The notes beneath the pieces are model-generated. The model searched no databases and had not been told where the DNA came from. It saw nothing but the letters and a program-made list of their open reading frames with translations. A DNA stretch of 64,000 nucleotides from Heligmosomoides polygyrus polygyrus (Eukaryota > Nematoda > Chromadorea > Rhabditida > Heligmosomidae), in assembly GCA_947396885.1 (NCBI GenBank), contig OX377204.1, positions 310,001 through 374,000 on the forward strand, read 5' to 3'. Position 1 is the first letter of the stretch. Each line of letters starts with the position of its first letter. The position numbers and the translations under genes are program-made. Of the stretch, positions 22,198-32,197 are shown piece by piece.

Positions 22198-23281
22198 CCA
22201 GCGTCCGTCGCCGGCTCCGCCGGCGACTGACGCTGGATGTGCGGGCCACGCCAGGCTTGCCGGCTTCGCCGGCTTCGGGTATGGTGGGCCACGCTGAGAA
22301 CGGAGCCCAAACCTAGATGGGATTCCTTACTCACCCAGCGTCCGTCGCCGGCTCCGCCGGCGACTGACGCTGGATGTGCGGGCCACGCCAGGCTTCATGT
22401 ATGGTGGGCCACGCTGAGAACGGAGCCCAAACCTAGATGGGATTCCTTACTCACCCAGCGTCCGTCGCCGGCTCCGCCGGCGACTGACGCTGGATGTGCG
22501 GGCCACGCCAGGCTTGCCGGCTTCGGGTATGGTGGGCCACGCTGAGAACGGAGCCCAAACCTAGATGGGATTCCTTACTCACCCAGCGTCCGTCGCCGGC
22601 TCCGCCGGCGACTGACGCTGGATGTGCGGGCCACGCCAGGCTTGCCGGCTTCGGGTATGGTGGGCCACGCTGAGAACGGAGCCCAAACCTAGATGGGATT
22701 CCTTACTCACCCAGCGTCCGTCGCCGGCTCCGCCGGCGACTGACGCTGGATGTGCGGGCCACGCCAGGCTTGCCGGCTTCGCCGGCTTCATGTATGGTGG
22801 GCCACGCTGAGAACGGAGCCCAAACCTAGATGGGATTCCTTACTCACCCAGCGTCCGTCGCCGGCTCCGCCGGCGACTGACGCTGGATGTGCGGGCCACG
22901 CCAGGCTTGCCGGCTTCGCCGGCTTCGGGTATGGTGGGCCACGCTGAGAACGGAGCCCAAACCTAGATGGGATTCCTTACTCACCCAGCGTCCGTCGCCG
23001 GCTCCGCCGGCGACTGACGCTGGATGTGCGGGCCACGCCAGGCTTCATGTATGGTGGGCCACGCTGAGAACGGAGCCCAAACCTAGATGGGATTCCTTAC
23101 TCACCCAGCGTCCGTCGCCGGCTCCGCCGGCGACTGACGCTGGATGTGCGGGCCACGCCAGGCTTGCCGGCTTCGCCGGCTTCGGGTATGGTGGGCCACG
23201 CTGAGAACGGAGCCTAAACCTAGATGGGATTCCTTACTCACCCAGCGTCCGTCGCCGGCTCCGCCGGCGACTGACGCTGGG
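22198..23281. repeat. GC-rich hairpin minisatellite, about 8 units
   Basis: Units of 120, 128 or 136-138 bp start at 22197, 22334, 22454, 22582, 22710, 22848, 22984 and 23104, with a closing partial at 23241. Every boundary is a strong hairpin: AGCGTCCGTCGCCGGC, a 3-nt loop, then GCCGGCGACTGACGCT. Unit length varies by how often GCCGGCTTC is repeated (none, one or two extra copies). The rest of the unit (TGTGCGGGCCACGCCAGGCT to GGGATTCCTTACTCAC) is nearly invariant. Open frames across it are by-products of the repeat. Confidence 0.95.
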
Positions 23282-23284
23282 TAA

Positions 23285-24100
23285 GAAATCATCCCTAGCG
23301 TCGAAGTCGAACACGTAGAAACGCACGCCTGCTACAGATTGATGCCTTGCTGCGCATCACTCACATCCCTGTGTATCATTCAAGAAAACGCCCACAGCAC
23401 TCTTGCTTCATCTGGAGTCGTGTTCACAACCTATTGCAGGTCGTCAGGCCTAATCGAACGCCTGACCGTTTCCGTCCAGCCGCCGTGCCTTATGCGACGA
23501 CGTGTGACGATCTTCGGAACGGGTGACTTCGGACAAAAACCTGTCCTCCTCTGCATACAGTGCTAATGGAAATTGGTCAATGCACTGCAGAAAATTGGGA
23601 CCTAGCGGCAAGACTTGATTGAAAGCCTAGACGAACCATGCATAGGTCCGACGAACTTCCTTCGCTGAGCTATCCTGGTCCACCGCATAAAATTCGAGGA
23701 CCTGGGCAGGTATAAATAGCTTAGTAACCCATCCCGCGAAGTTAGTATGCATCAAAGTGAACAATTTCCAAATCAAAAAGAGCGCCTTCCAGATTAGGAT
23801 ATTGATTGCCAGATCGAAGTGTGAGATAAGGACGCAACAGCCGCCCCGATAAATTTTAGCAATAACGCCCAAGTGCAACAGTAACGATCTTGGAGGGAAG
23901 CAAAAGCGAAAGGTGGGCACATCGACGTGTTCCATCAGAGATCATGGGATCATGGGGTCTGAGTAGCGCTGCGTCGCAGACCTTTTCCGCAACGCTGCAC
24001 GTGTTGTCTGAACCCGGCAGCGGCGGCTCGTCATAGCCGCGATGACGCCTTGCGAAACCTCATCAAGTGGATGTTCTTTGGTGAACACCCGGCAGTAGCA
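23285..24100. other. hAT interior, no gene recognised
   Basis: Unique sequence between the two tandem arrays; short ORFs only. The remaining interior, 24430-25380, is likewise without a coding motif, apart from a small imperfect inverted repeat at about 25095-25160 (AATGTGCTATGGTGCAC with GGGCATAGTAGCACATT). Confidence 0.45.
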
Positions 24101-24239
24101 GCGTCGTGATAGTCAACAGCGGCGGTCATGGCTGCCTGGGTAGTAAACAACGGCGGTCATGGCTGCCTGCCATGCTGCCATGTTGTGGTGTTTACTGTTG
24201 GCGGCGGCGATACGACGAACGGCTGGGTCTAGCGACGGC

Positions 24240-24345
24240 TGTCGGCAGAAATGTCGACGGAATGTCGGCAGAAAGCGACAGACTGTCGGCAGAAAGCGAC
24301 AGACTGTCGGCAGAAAGCGACAGACTGTCGGCAGAAAGCGACAGA
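24240..24345 (+). repeat. 21-bp tandem repeat
   Basis: CTGTCGGCAGAAAGCGACAGA occurs in three or four near-identical copies after a diverged first unit. Just upstream a 20-bp phrase (CGGCGGTCATGGCTGCCTG) is also duplicated (24120 and 24153). Confidence 0.9.
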
Positions 24346-25529
24346 CGTCTCCCGTCAGTGATTCATGCCTCTCTGCTTTATATAATAGGATTTTCCTTTA
24401 TTTCTATGAATTTTTCATTTAATTTGCGAAATTACTATGAAACCGTTAACCAATCCAAAATGTGCAAAACACACAAAAATGGGAAGAAATTGAAAACCAA
24501 AACATTTTCGAACCTCAAACAAATGTGCTACATAGTGTGGTCCTTCAAGAAGAAAATCTGAGTTGCTGCAAAATCGTAAAAGAGTGACAGACAGTGACGA
24601 ACCCTATTTGGAGAAATTGGGAAGGATAAACACAATATGGAGCACTGTTGATATAGTACGAAGAATGCTCTGTTGAACGCTCGTGTCTCATATGTATTCC
24701 CTTGAAATACAGAGGGGAAAGAGCCTTTAAATTTAAATACGTTACTTAGTTGGCAAAGGCAAAACACTCACTGCAGTAAAATTCGATTCGATTAAAATTT
24801 GGCAAACGATCCGTGGCGGTTTATTTTATTCTTTGCTGTCGTCTTCAGTAAGAATAGAGCCTTTTGGGACAAAAATATCCATTCTGTGAAGTAGGCAGAT
24901 CTATGGACTTAAATATCTTCCAAAAACGGACTTTACCAAAGAATAAGCTGCCTGATTGAATTCTTCATTAAACATTCTGCAGTTTTCCGGAACAATTATG
25001 GCAATATAGATGAATCTTGGGCTCCTAGGTCTACTTAGCGAACGCAATTTCTGTAAAAAGTTTGTCAGGATAAATGAAAATGTTCAAAAACGAAATGTGC
25101 TATGGTGCACTACGGCATTTTGGGCTTCCCAGAAGCTGAACGAACTGGGCATAGTAGCACATTTCTTATTTTGAAAGTCTCCTTGTTACGGTTTGGTTTC
25201 AGAATCTTAATGATTTTTCTCGTTTAGCATTCTGTTGATGACAGATGGACTGTTATTATTTGTTGTGAAGATAAAGACAGTCATATAATTGTCATGCAGA
25301 TGGAGTCGAAAAAAATCAACAATGAAAAACAAAAATCAATAAAGAAAACATTTGGCTTTTTAAACTAAACTGAATGCAGTTAATGGATATTTTATTTAAC
25401 GAATTTACCGAATTTACCGATTTTAACGCAAAAAATTTTCGTTAAAAAATGTTCGTTAAAAATTTACCGAAAAAATTTAACGCACACCCCTTGTACGTAC
25501 TGATGGACGAACAAGCTCGTTTATAAATT

Positions 25530-26390
25530 GTTTTCACATCAAACTGGACACTTTTCACATCAAATTAGATACTCTTCGAAGCTTGTTTAAGTCTTTTGAA
25601 ATCAAAGTGAACTCCAAATTGAAATGAGCTTCTTCTAACTTAAAAATCTTCTTTCATCTCCAACTGAAGACTTTGGTGAAATTTTCTATGAATTTTTAAT
25701 TCATTTGTCCTAACAGTGAGCTCATTGTTTCAAATTTTATGAAGTTTTTATTTCTTGAGGGAAAAATGGTGCAATGCTTGTTTCAAATGGCAGGACGGCC
25801 ATTTTTAGTGCCAAAAAAGCTTCAAGCTTAATTGCGCCATGTACTCTTCCAACATCTTACGATTTTTTTTATTCGATGATTGCAGAATTTCTGTTTGCAT
25901 GGAGTTTGATACATGTTAACGATACAACAAAAACAACTGTAAGAAACACACATATCCTCACTTTGTGAGCAGCATTTACACTATCAATAAAACAAATGTT
26001 GCAGCGAACTTTTTGAGTGCACGGTGCGATTCGATTTTTAATGCACTACATGCTTTCTTCTCCGCTGTGTTTTAGGACAAATACAATTTATAACCTTTCT
26101 CTAAAAATGAAAGTTTTTCAAAATATGACGTTTATTGAAGCAGGTACACTAAAAAAAATCCAAAGAAAGTTATACCAAATTTCCCTTGAAAAAAAAAAAC
26201 TATTCTAATCATCTTATCGAGTCTGTAGTGCAGTGTAACCTGCCTGATGGTCATTTTGATTTCGAAGAGTTCGCTTTGATTACAAAAGTCTTAAAGCTAG
26301 CTTAGGAGAGGGTCCAATTTGATTTGAAAAAAGTTCAATTTGGCATGAAAGGTGTTCAATTTGATTTGAGAAGTGTCAAATTCGAGAGGA
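25530..26390. mobile_element. fold-back element, copy FB2
   Basis: The left arm starts CATCAAACTGGACACTTTTC; the right arm ends with GTTCAATTTGATTTGAGAAG. Inner landmarks GTAGTGCATTAAAAATCGAA-type and ACACTATCAATAAAACAAA match copy FB1 (40590-41610). Arms are imperfect, no ORF. It begins about 35 bp after the hAT element ends, so it is a separate insertion. Exact ends and target duplication are not resolved. Confidence 0.6.
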
Positions 26391-26411
26391 AAATGGTAGA
26401 TGTAGGAAAAT

Positions 26412-26536
26412 AGTCTGCCAAGATGAATCACAGCAATTAAAATCTCAGAAGAAAGTGGTCCAGAGTAGATCATTTCCTACTACTCTGGACCACTTTCTTC
26501 TGAGATTTTAATTGCTGTGATTCATCTTGGCAGACT
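26412..26536. repeat. perfect 57-bp palindrome with 11-nt loop
   Basis: 26412-26468 (starting AGTCTGCCAAGATGAATCAC) is an exact reverse complement of 26480-26536, 57 of 57 positions, around ATCATTTCCTA. RNA from either strand would fold into one long hairpin. Confidence 0.97.
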
Positions 26537-26644
26537 GCTTAATAGACCACCAATATCTTATGGTTAGCTGGAAGAATTCCTTTGAACTCCACGCATAGCA
26601 AGCAGTCGCAAGACTAATATTATTCGCCATCGACTCAACTGTGA

Positions 26645-26878
26645 TGCGTCGTCTACATCACAGCGCTACTCATTAATAAGCGCGAGGCTTCTTCCAAGGC
26701 TTCCACGTCAAAGCTCCCAGCGTTCCACGAACGGCTTTCCGTTTATGCGTCGGCGATGCATTTTTCAGTCAACTCCTCCATGCTAAGAAGCTCAATTGAA
26801 AGTGATGACGAGCACAAAGAGTGGGAGGACCATGATTTTAGTCAGAAATCGCCGGAAGCGTATTCTGTCAGGGGCTGA
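26645..26878 (+). CDS. candidate C-terminal host exon (cryptic, no ATG)
   Basis: Open for 77 codons to a TGA at 26876. The frame reads ITALLINKREASSKAST, then NSSMLRSSIESDDE, then KEWEDHDFSQKSPEAYSVRG before the stop. Hydrophilic, Ser-rich and acidic, after a short hydrophobic start, this looks like the cytoplasmic tail of a membrane protein, and unlike any repeat here. A CATCACAG acceptor at 26656-26663 would start the exon at 26664. No upstream exon was identified, so the gene may be incomplete or dead. No family assigned. Confidence 0.35.
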   Translation, partial: CVVYITALLINKREASSKASTSKLPAFHERLSVYASAMHFSVNSSMLRSSIESDDEHKEWEDHDFSQKSPEAYSVRG

Positions 26879-26879
26879 T

Positions 26880-27435
26880 CTCGGCTTTCGTTCGTCATAA
26901 CTGCGATAAGCGTGACTTGGCTGTTCATCGGGGATTCCGATTACCGTAAGCCCTTCATTCGTGTCTTCATAGAAGTCACATCGTCTAAACGCCTACTGGA
27001 CGCTTTTTCCGCTCCATTGCCCGCTTGCACCGCAACTTTCTTCAAGAGCTGTAATGAAGTTCTTTCCCGCAAGCGTCGTCGTTCTCCTCAGTATTAGCTG
27101 TTTCTCCAGCAACGGCTTAATAATGGCGAGCCTACGGACGACTTTTGACTACACAATTTTAAAAATAGCCTTGCCCAAGTTCGAGGTGTTTGTTTTTCAC
27201 CAGCTTGCTAGCCAGTCTATGTTTGTTAATTCACTCATTATTATTTATTACAAGGCTAAAATCCCACCATATATCACTCTATAAAATGACATCCATATAG
27301 CATTGGTTAAAGTTCTAGGCCAAAGTAGGATAACTGGAGAGAATGTGCAATAACAAACACCCAGAAATGATTGTAGAACAGAGGAGAGAACAAACCTGCC
27401 ACAATAGCCCAATTATGTAATTGCATAATGCCGTA
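26880..27435. other. no gene recognised
   Basis: Could hold the 3' UTR of the candidate exon just upstream. No repeat or domain seen. Confidence 0.35.
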
Positions 27436-27732
27436 GGGGCGCGTGTGGCGCAGCCGGATGAGGCGCGACTGTCGCGTGCACCCGATACCAGGTTCCTGGT
27501 TCGGATTTCCCGTCCAGGCCAACCAAGCCTTCCATCCCTCTGGGGTCGGTGAATTGGTACCAGACTCGTCTGGGAAGGATAAAGCGCTGACTTGTTCATC
27601 GGCTGGCCACCGCAAATCATTGTATGGCCAAATACGCATTCATGTCGCCTCCATGACATCCCGTAGAAGTAGAATGCGCTGGCGCATCCCAGAAGGGATT
27701 GAGTAACGCCGTCCTTTATCCTTTATCCTTTA
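27436..27732 (+). mobile_element. tRNA-derived SINE, full-length copy
   Basis: GTGTGGCGCAGCCGGATGAGG head to a TTTATCCTTTATCCTTTAT tail; very close to copy 1 (shared GAGGCGCGACTGTCGCGTGC), suggesting recent common origin. Confidence 0.9.
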
Positions 27733-27803
27733 TAATGCCGTAGAAGTAGAATGTGTGGCGCACCCCGCGTAGGGAAGTGACCAACGCTAACTTTTATCCT
27801 CTT
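27733..27803 (+). mobile_element. SINE 3'-end fragment
   Basis: GCCGTAGAAGTAGAATGTGTGG to CTCTTTATCC, directly following the full copy. Confidence 0.75.
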
Positions 27804-27886
27804 TATCCGAATGATCTCTCAGTTCTCCGACTTAGTTTTTCTTCTATTATGCTGCTTTTTTATGATTTCCACGTGCAAACAAATAG

Positions 27887-28291
27887 TTATGCTAATGAAC
27901 TGAGATCTTCTGTTAGATGAAATGGGTTTTGAAAATCGACTTCTGATGCTCGATTTGTGTACTTATTGCTAAATTTGCAACTAAATACTGGTTGATTTTT
28001 TTCGCTCATGAATCCTAGGAAAACCAGTTGAGATTTCACGATTGAAAACTCATGTGCTGTTTTCCTGTTCAAGAGCATCTCTCTCTCTTCCTGTGTAAGC
28101 TGCGACATTCCCTCAACTCCAAAATGTGCTGAGGCGGTTTTCGTGCGCCACAGCAGTGCTTCCTGAGTGCATTGCTGGGACGCGGTTTTTGCTCTTCGCA
28201 GTTCCGTTTTTCTCGCTCCAATTTCCATATGGGACAGGCGAGCCATGAAATTGCGAACAGGCCATCGTGCAGGGATGTACTTTGACGCCAT
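27887..28291 (-). CDS. candidate host gene, 134 codons, unknown
   Basis: The ATG sits in GCAGGATGGCG, a good translation-start context, behind a possible TGCAG acceptor. The first 85 residues (MASKYIPARWPVRNFMARLS at the start, later MEIGARKTELRRAKTASQQ and MSQLTQEEREMLLNRK) are basic and helix-prone with normal protein composition. The remaining part (from about SIVKSQLVFLG) is less convincing, and the true exon may end near 28045. No membrane segment or known domain. It overlaps no repeat family. I cannot name it; a small mitochondrial or nuclear protein would fit the basic N-terminus, but that is a guess. Confidence 0.35.
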   Translation of the reverse strand: MASKYIPARWPVRNFMARLSHMEIGARKTELRRAKTASQQCTQEALLWRTKTASAHFGVEGMSQLTQEEREMLLNRKTAHEFSIVKSQLVFLGFMSEKNQPVFSCKFSNKYTNRASEVDFQNPFHLTEDLSSLA

Positions 28292-28473
28292 CCTGCAGTC
28301 GTTCAGACTCTCATACGAGACCTCTGAGAAGGTGTCGATGCGATACGTGGATGAGAATTGATTTCGACTTCAATTGGCCTAGTGCACTTTTTTAAATTGT
28401 ACTTCCTAAGAGTTCGAATTGGAACTAAGGCTCATACTAATTAAGGCTAGGGCTTAGAACTACTGCAGAGTAG

Positions 28474-28768
28474 AGGAAAGGATAAAGAAAGGAATTGCGT
28501 TACTCAATCCCTTTTGGGACGCGCCACGTATTATACTTCTTCTGGATGTCGGGGTGTCGTGGCAACTTGGATGTGCGTTTTACCTATGAAATGACATGCG
28601 GTGGTCAATGATGGAGAAATTTCACACTTCCCAAACGGATTTGGTACTAATTTGCTTAGCCCGAAAGGGTGGAACGCTTGGTTGGCCTGGGAGGAAAATC
28701 CTAACCAAGAGCCTGGAATTGAGTGTAAGTTACAGCCTGCCCCTTCTCTGACTGCGCTACCTCGAGAT
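28474..28768 (-). mobile_element. tRNA-derived SINE, full-length copy
   Basis: Reads on minus from a head GTAGCGCAGTCAGAGAAGGG to a GGATAAAGAAAGG tail (as read on plus). Confidence 0.85.
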
Positions 28769-28778
28769 TGAAAAGTAG

Positions 28779-29016
28779 AGTGACAAAGGAAAGTCGACTT
28801 TATCAATCCTAGTACGGGGTGCGATAAGCATTTTGCTTCCACAGAATATCGTGGAGTCCCTGCAATATAAATTAGCATGTGAAGACCTACCGATGGACAG
28901 GTGTGTTAATGTTCAATAATTCCCAAACAAGTCTGAAATCAATGCTCCGCCCGGCAAGGATGGAGAGGTTGGTTGGTCCGGACGGGACCCGAAGCAGAAC
29001 CACGATTAAGGGTGAG
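28779..29016 (-). mobile_element. tRNA-derived SINE, diverged, interrupted by the BEL/Pao element
   Basis: Minus-strand body pieces (TTTGCTTCCACAGAATATCG and GGAGAGGTTGGTTGGTCCGG, as read on plus) run up to the LTR at 29017. GTGAG at its end is repeated after the other LTR. The SINE is thus older than the retrotransposon. Confidence 0.6.
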
Positions 29017-29837
29017 TGTTGCGATCGGCGGCCCCGCAGGCAGAGGCAAGCCCTGCACACGAAGCCCCCTCTCGCCCCACGGAACACCCGAGGATCGCCA
29101 AGGGGACACCCGAACCCGTGGGGGGACGAGGCCTTAAGTTCCTAGCCCTGGCCCTGCGTATTGATCGTATTGACACGTAGTGGTGGTGACTCCAGCGAGG
29201 ACTCCCGTTCCCCATCGTCCTCTGGCTCGTCCCTCCAGCCGTCTCCTCCTTGCGAACAAAGGAGGAACCCGGGACCCCTGGAGGGCAAGGCACAACCCCG
29301 ACGACAAGACGATATGCCGAGAAGACTGGCCAAGAAGACGGACAACGGGACGTATTGACAGCGACTCACCCTCCTCCTCCGTCCTCACAGAACACCGGGT
29401 AGTTGTAGCAGTTTATCGCGACTACGAATAGAATACAGAAAGAATAGTAGAGGATGGGAATAGTAGGAGGTCCTCCGGGGTCGGCAGGCTGAATTAGTTT
29501 CCGAGGCCGCGAGGGTGAGCGTAGTGCTCACCAGACCTCGCGGCCTCTCTCCCGGTGCCGCTTCCGTCCTGCGTGCGTAGTGGGGAGCAGCGTCGAGGCC
29601 TCACGGCGGCCATCCGGAATGGGGGACGACGGACGAGGTCGGCAGACCTCGTCGCGGGAGCACAGGACGTCGAGTGCGACGCGCGCCCGTCGAGAGGAGG
29701 CGGCGCGCGCCGATCGATGGTGAGTCACCTGTTTTCCCATGCTCCCAGGCCGATCGATGGCGCCTCATCGGCAAGCCGCCGTGAGAAACAGCGCGCCCGG
29801 GCCAGCCACGGACCGAGGAGCGATCGCGGTCGCGACA
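29017..29837 (-). repeat. 3' LTR of the BEL/Pao element
   Basis: 821 bp, bounded by TG and CA. It matches 39588-40408 at every position I compared (constant offset 10571). It is GC-rich and has six CGTANTG motifs. A 12-bp repeat, GCCGATCGATGG, occurs at 29719 and 29749 and encloses a sequence that begins GTGAGT and ends CAG. Confidence 0.97.
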
Positions 29838-29850
29838 CTCCCGGCCCACG
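29838..29850 (-). other. polypurine-like tract at the 3' LTR
   Basis: On the minus strand GTGGGCCGGGAG lies immediately before the 3' LTR, where plus-strand DNA synthesis is primed in LTR elements. It is interrupted by CC, so it is a weak tract. Confidence 0.4.
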
Positions 29851-31301
29851 AAGAGTGACTGGCTGGACGTAATCCCCATGGGGGAGTAGCGCCGTTGGCT
29901 GCCTCCTGCTAAAGGGCCTATTGCCTTTTTGTGGCGGTAGCAGCAACCGGAGAGAGACGCGTGAGGAACTGCTGACCAGCTACTACCCAACATCACGGCC
30001 CCAGCAGCGAAAGATTGGGGTGACCACCTGGAGGACCTCTTTGACAACCGAGAGAATAAAACAGAACACAGTTAAAATTCTACCTCTACCTGGAATGCCT
30101 CTCGGTAAGGTTCATACGGACGGAGGCTGCTAACCTACTATAACCATATGTAAACGAGTATATGCATCAGATAAATAAGAACTACGACTAGGTGCTAAAT
30201 GAGATCTTGACTAAATTAACTAGTAACTAAACTACACTATACAAATGCTCCCAATGGAGCTGCCTCCTGATCTACTAACAATATAAAGTTTGGGGAGGCA
30301 AACGTATTGGCGGAACAGGATAAGGCATAGCAAGTTAATGACTAGAGACTGCATCGTAGTGACTATTGAAAAATTCAGCAAATCGCTCCGACTGGAGCTA
30401 GAGGTGAGAGCAACGAAAATACAAACCATTTACAAGTTAACACGTAATGACTAGACATCAACTACGACCACTGCAAGCAACACATGTGGGGAACATGGGG
30501 GCTCAATACACCTGAGACGCAGGGGACTCGGGGAAGGGAAGTGCGTTCGGCCTAGGAGGCGTACTAGCACAACTCGTTGCACCTACGGAGCACACGCGGG
30601 GCGCAATCCTCGTAGTATCGTCACCATACTTCGGAGCGCCATCGTGCACCATACGACTGGAACAAAGTGGTAAAAAACGTAATGACCTTAAAGATTAAAA
30701 CACTTGAGCCATATGTTCCGTCGAGTCATTGTTGGTTCCCGCACAGTGGTCGAGGTGTCGTTGCTGTAGTCGCTGTCGTATTGGCTGTTACTTAACTGCA
30801 ATAACAAGGATAACCCGTAGTGAGTAAGGTCATAAATGATAAATGTTCTTAGAGGTGGCTAGCAGCTCCGGAGCTGGGTCTATGTTGATCGCTGGCACGA
30901 GCTTGATGGTGTTGACGAGTGCGCGGCGCGGTCTGAAACACATAGAAGTTGGAACACCTGGAATTACTCACCACGTCCTCGTTGCTCGTGCGCTGTTCAT
31001 CCCATAGCTCGGTCTGGACGCCGCTAGCCCTCTTCTGTTATGGAACGTACTGCCTGAATGTAATGTTTGCGCCCACTTCTTACGTGACTGCGTCGTTGCC
31101 GTCCTCGTCCTACTCCTCGGAGGAGGCCTCCCGGCCAGCGGAAGATGGAGACGAAGGCGCCGGAGAAGAAGGAGGCGAACGACGTTGAAGCGGCCGCTGT
31201 CGCGATGAAGAAGTGGCGTCTGGACTATCCGATGCTGCGGCGTTCTGGTGGAGTTGCTGTACCTGTAGCATCTGGTTCATTTCTTGGATGAGGAGGTGCT
31301 C
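29851..31301 (-). other. BEL/Pao 3' non-coding region
   Basis: About 1.45 kb inside the element with no long frame on the coding strand. It carries CGTANTG motifs at 30303, 30355, 30443, 30678, 30777, 30816 and 31046. Function unknown; it could be 3' UTR of the downstream ORF or hold RNA signals. Confidence 0.5.
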
Positions 31302-31796
31302 TTAGGTGGCGGTGAGCATGAGGGCATTTGTGTAGTTGTCGCGCCACCATCGTAATGACTCAATGTACGTATTGGGGTTGAACGGTTCCGGCATATTGAA
31401 CTGCGACTCGTAGACGTATTGAGCGTTTGCTTCACTGGCTGAAGTGATCCTGCGAAGCATCTGATGGGCTTCAAGGACGTACCTTAATCGAGTCGCGTGC
31501 TCTAGAACCGCTGAGACATACCGTAATGACTCTCTGAGAAGCTCATCTGAAACCCGGAATGTGTGTAAGATGCGGCGGAAGTTTTCTCCGCCGAACGTAG
31601 TGAGTTGGTCTCGATGAGCTGAGATGGTCGTAATGCTATCGGTTAGTTCGTCAATCCAACCTGCGAGCCTAGCGTAGCCGTATTGTAGTGGACCTCTATG
31701 GCCAAGGGGCACGGCTAGATTGCGTATAGGTTGGGTTGACGACTGGGAGAGGTTATGGAGGGAGCGGAGGAGATATACAGCACGTAATGCTGCTTC
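31302..31796 (-). pseudogene. BEL/Pao downstream ORF, C-terminal part after a stop
   Basis: 136 codons from the first ATG (31712), but the same frame is open upstream to a TAG at 31797-31799. Beyond that stop it stays open to about 32080, with similar composition on both sides. The product looks helical and charged (for example RYVSAVLEHATRLRYVLEAH), with no signal peptide or membrane segment. It therefore does not look like an envelope glycoprotein. No family recognised. The TAG could be decay or a read-through site. The two frames of this region are described here separately and are not joined. Confidence 0.45.
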
Positions 31797-31882
31797 CTAT
31801 CCCTCTTCCGCCCCTTTCGGAGTGAGTTCTGTAGGCAGAGCCTGCATGGTGTTAATCTGCCTAAGTAACGTATTGTTTGTCG

Positions 31883-32197
31883 TTACGTAGTCGAACGCAG
31901 TACGGAACTGACTTGAGGCCAGATCCTGAACTGTGCGCGAGATCTTCGGATTGAGGTTCTCGTATTGTATGAGGAAGAAATAGAATGTAAACGCGTAGTG
32001 GAGGTAACAAACGACGGAGGAACCGAAACCGAACTCGATGACGGAAATTGCGAAGAATCATCATCTACGACATTGCGAGAACTAGACCTGCCGACATCTT
32101 GTTGTGCTCGTAGATTCCGCCTTCCTCGTCCTCGTCTGCCACCTCGGCGTCCTCTTTGGCGGTCGTTGTTGTTGCCTCGGCTGGCGTGCTGTTCCAT
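31883..32197 (-). CDS. BEL/Pao downstream ORF, RGG-rich N-terminal part
   Basis: 104 codons opening with an Arg-Gly-rich stretch (residues 7-30, NNNDRQRGRRGGRRGRGRR), then an acidic and Ser-rich part. Such RGG segments bind RNA in many proteins. It starts 276 nt after the pol stop. The neighbouring frame, open from about 32080 to 31800, looks more protein-like beyond residue 60 or so. A frameshift may therefore split one longer protein into this ORF and the one ending at 31302. Function unknown; RNA binding or packaging is an inference from composition. Confidence 0.5.
   Translation of the reverse strand: MEQHASRGNNNDRQRGRRGGRRGRGRRNLRAQQDVGRSSSRNVVDDDSSQFPSSSSVSVPPSFVTSTTRLHSISSSYNTRTSIRRSRAQFRIWPQVSSVLRSTT

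Larger units (their letters stand above)
21163..25492. mobile_element. large non-autonomous hAT-type element, 4.33 kb
   Basis: The left end is CAGGGGTGTGCGTTTAACG; the right end, inverted, is AAGGGGTGTGCGTTAAATTT. GTACGTAC flanks it at 21155-21162 and 25493-25500, an 8-bp duplication fitting the hAT preference nTnnnnAn. The ends match the 597-bp element at 13038 and share the same ACCGATTT/TTAACGAAATTTAAC subterminal pieces. Inside I find no transposase, but a 1.08-kb GC-rich minisatellite, a 21-bp repeat and mostly AT-rich DNA. It must have depended on a transposase from elsewhere. Confidence 0.8.

Noticed and set aside
22237..23204. Open frames of 60-105 codons across the minisatellite on both strands
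   Set aside because: They repeat the same peptide because the DNA repeats; no start context, no domain, and unit lengths are not all multiples of three.
27307..27706. Several 87-114-codon ORFs around 27.3-27.7 kb
   Set aside because: They are translations of the SINE and recur at every SINE copy.
31883..32197. Envelope gene of a retrovirus-like element
   Set aside because: No signal peptide, no convincing membrane anchor and an RGG-rich start; nothing supports a glycoprotein.
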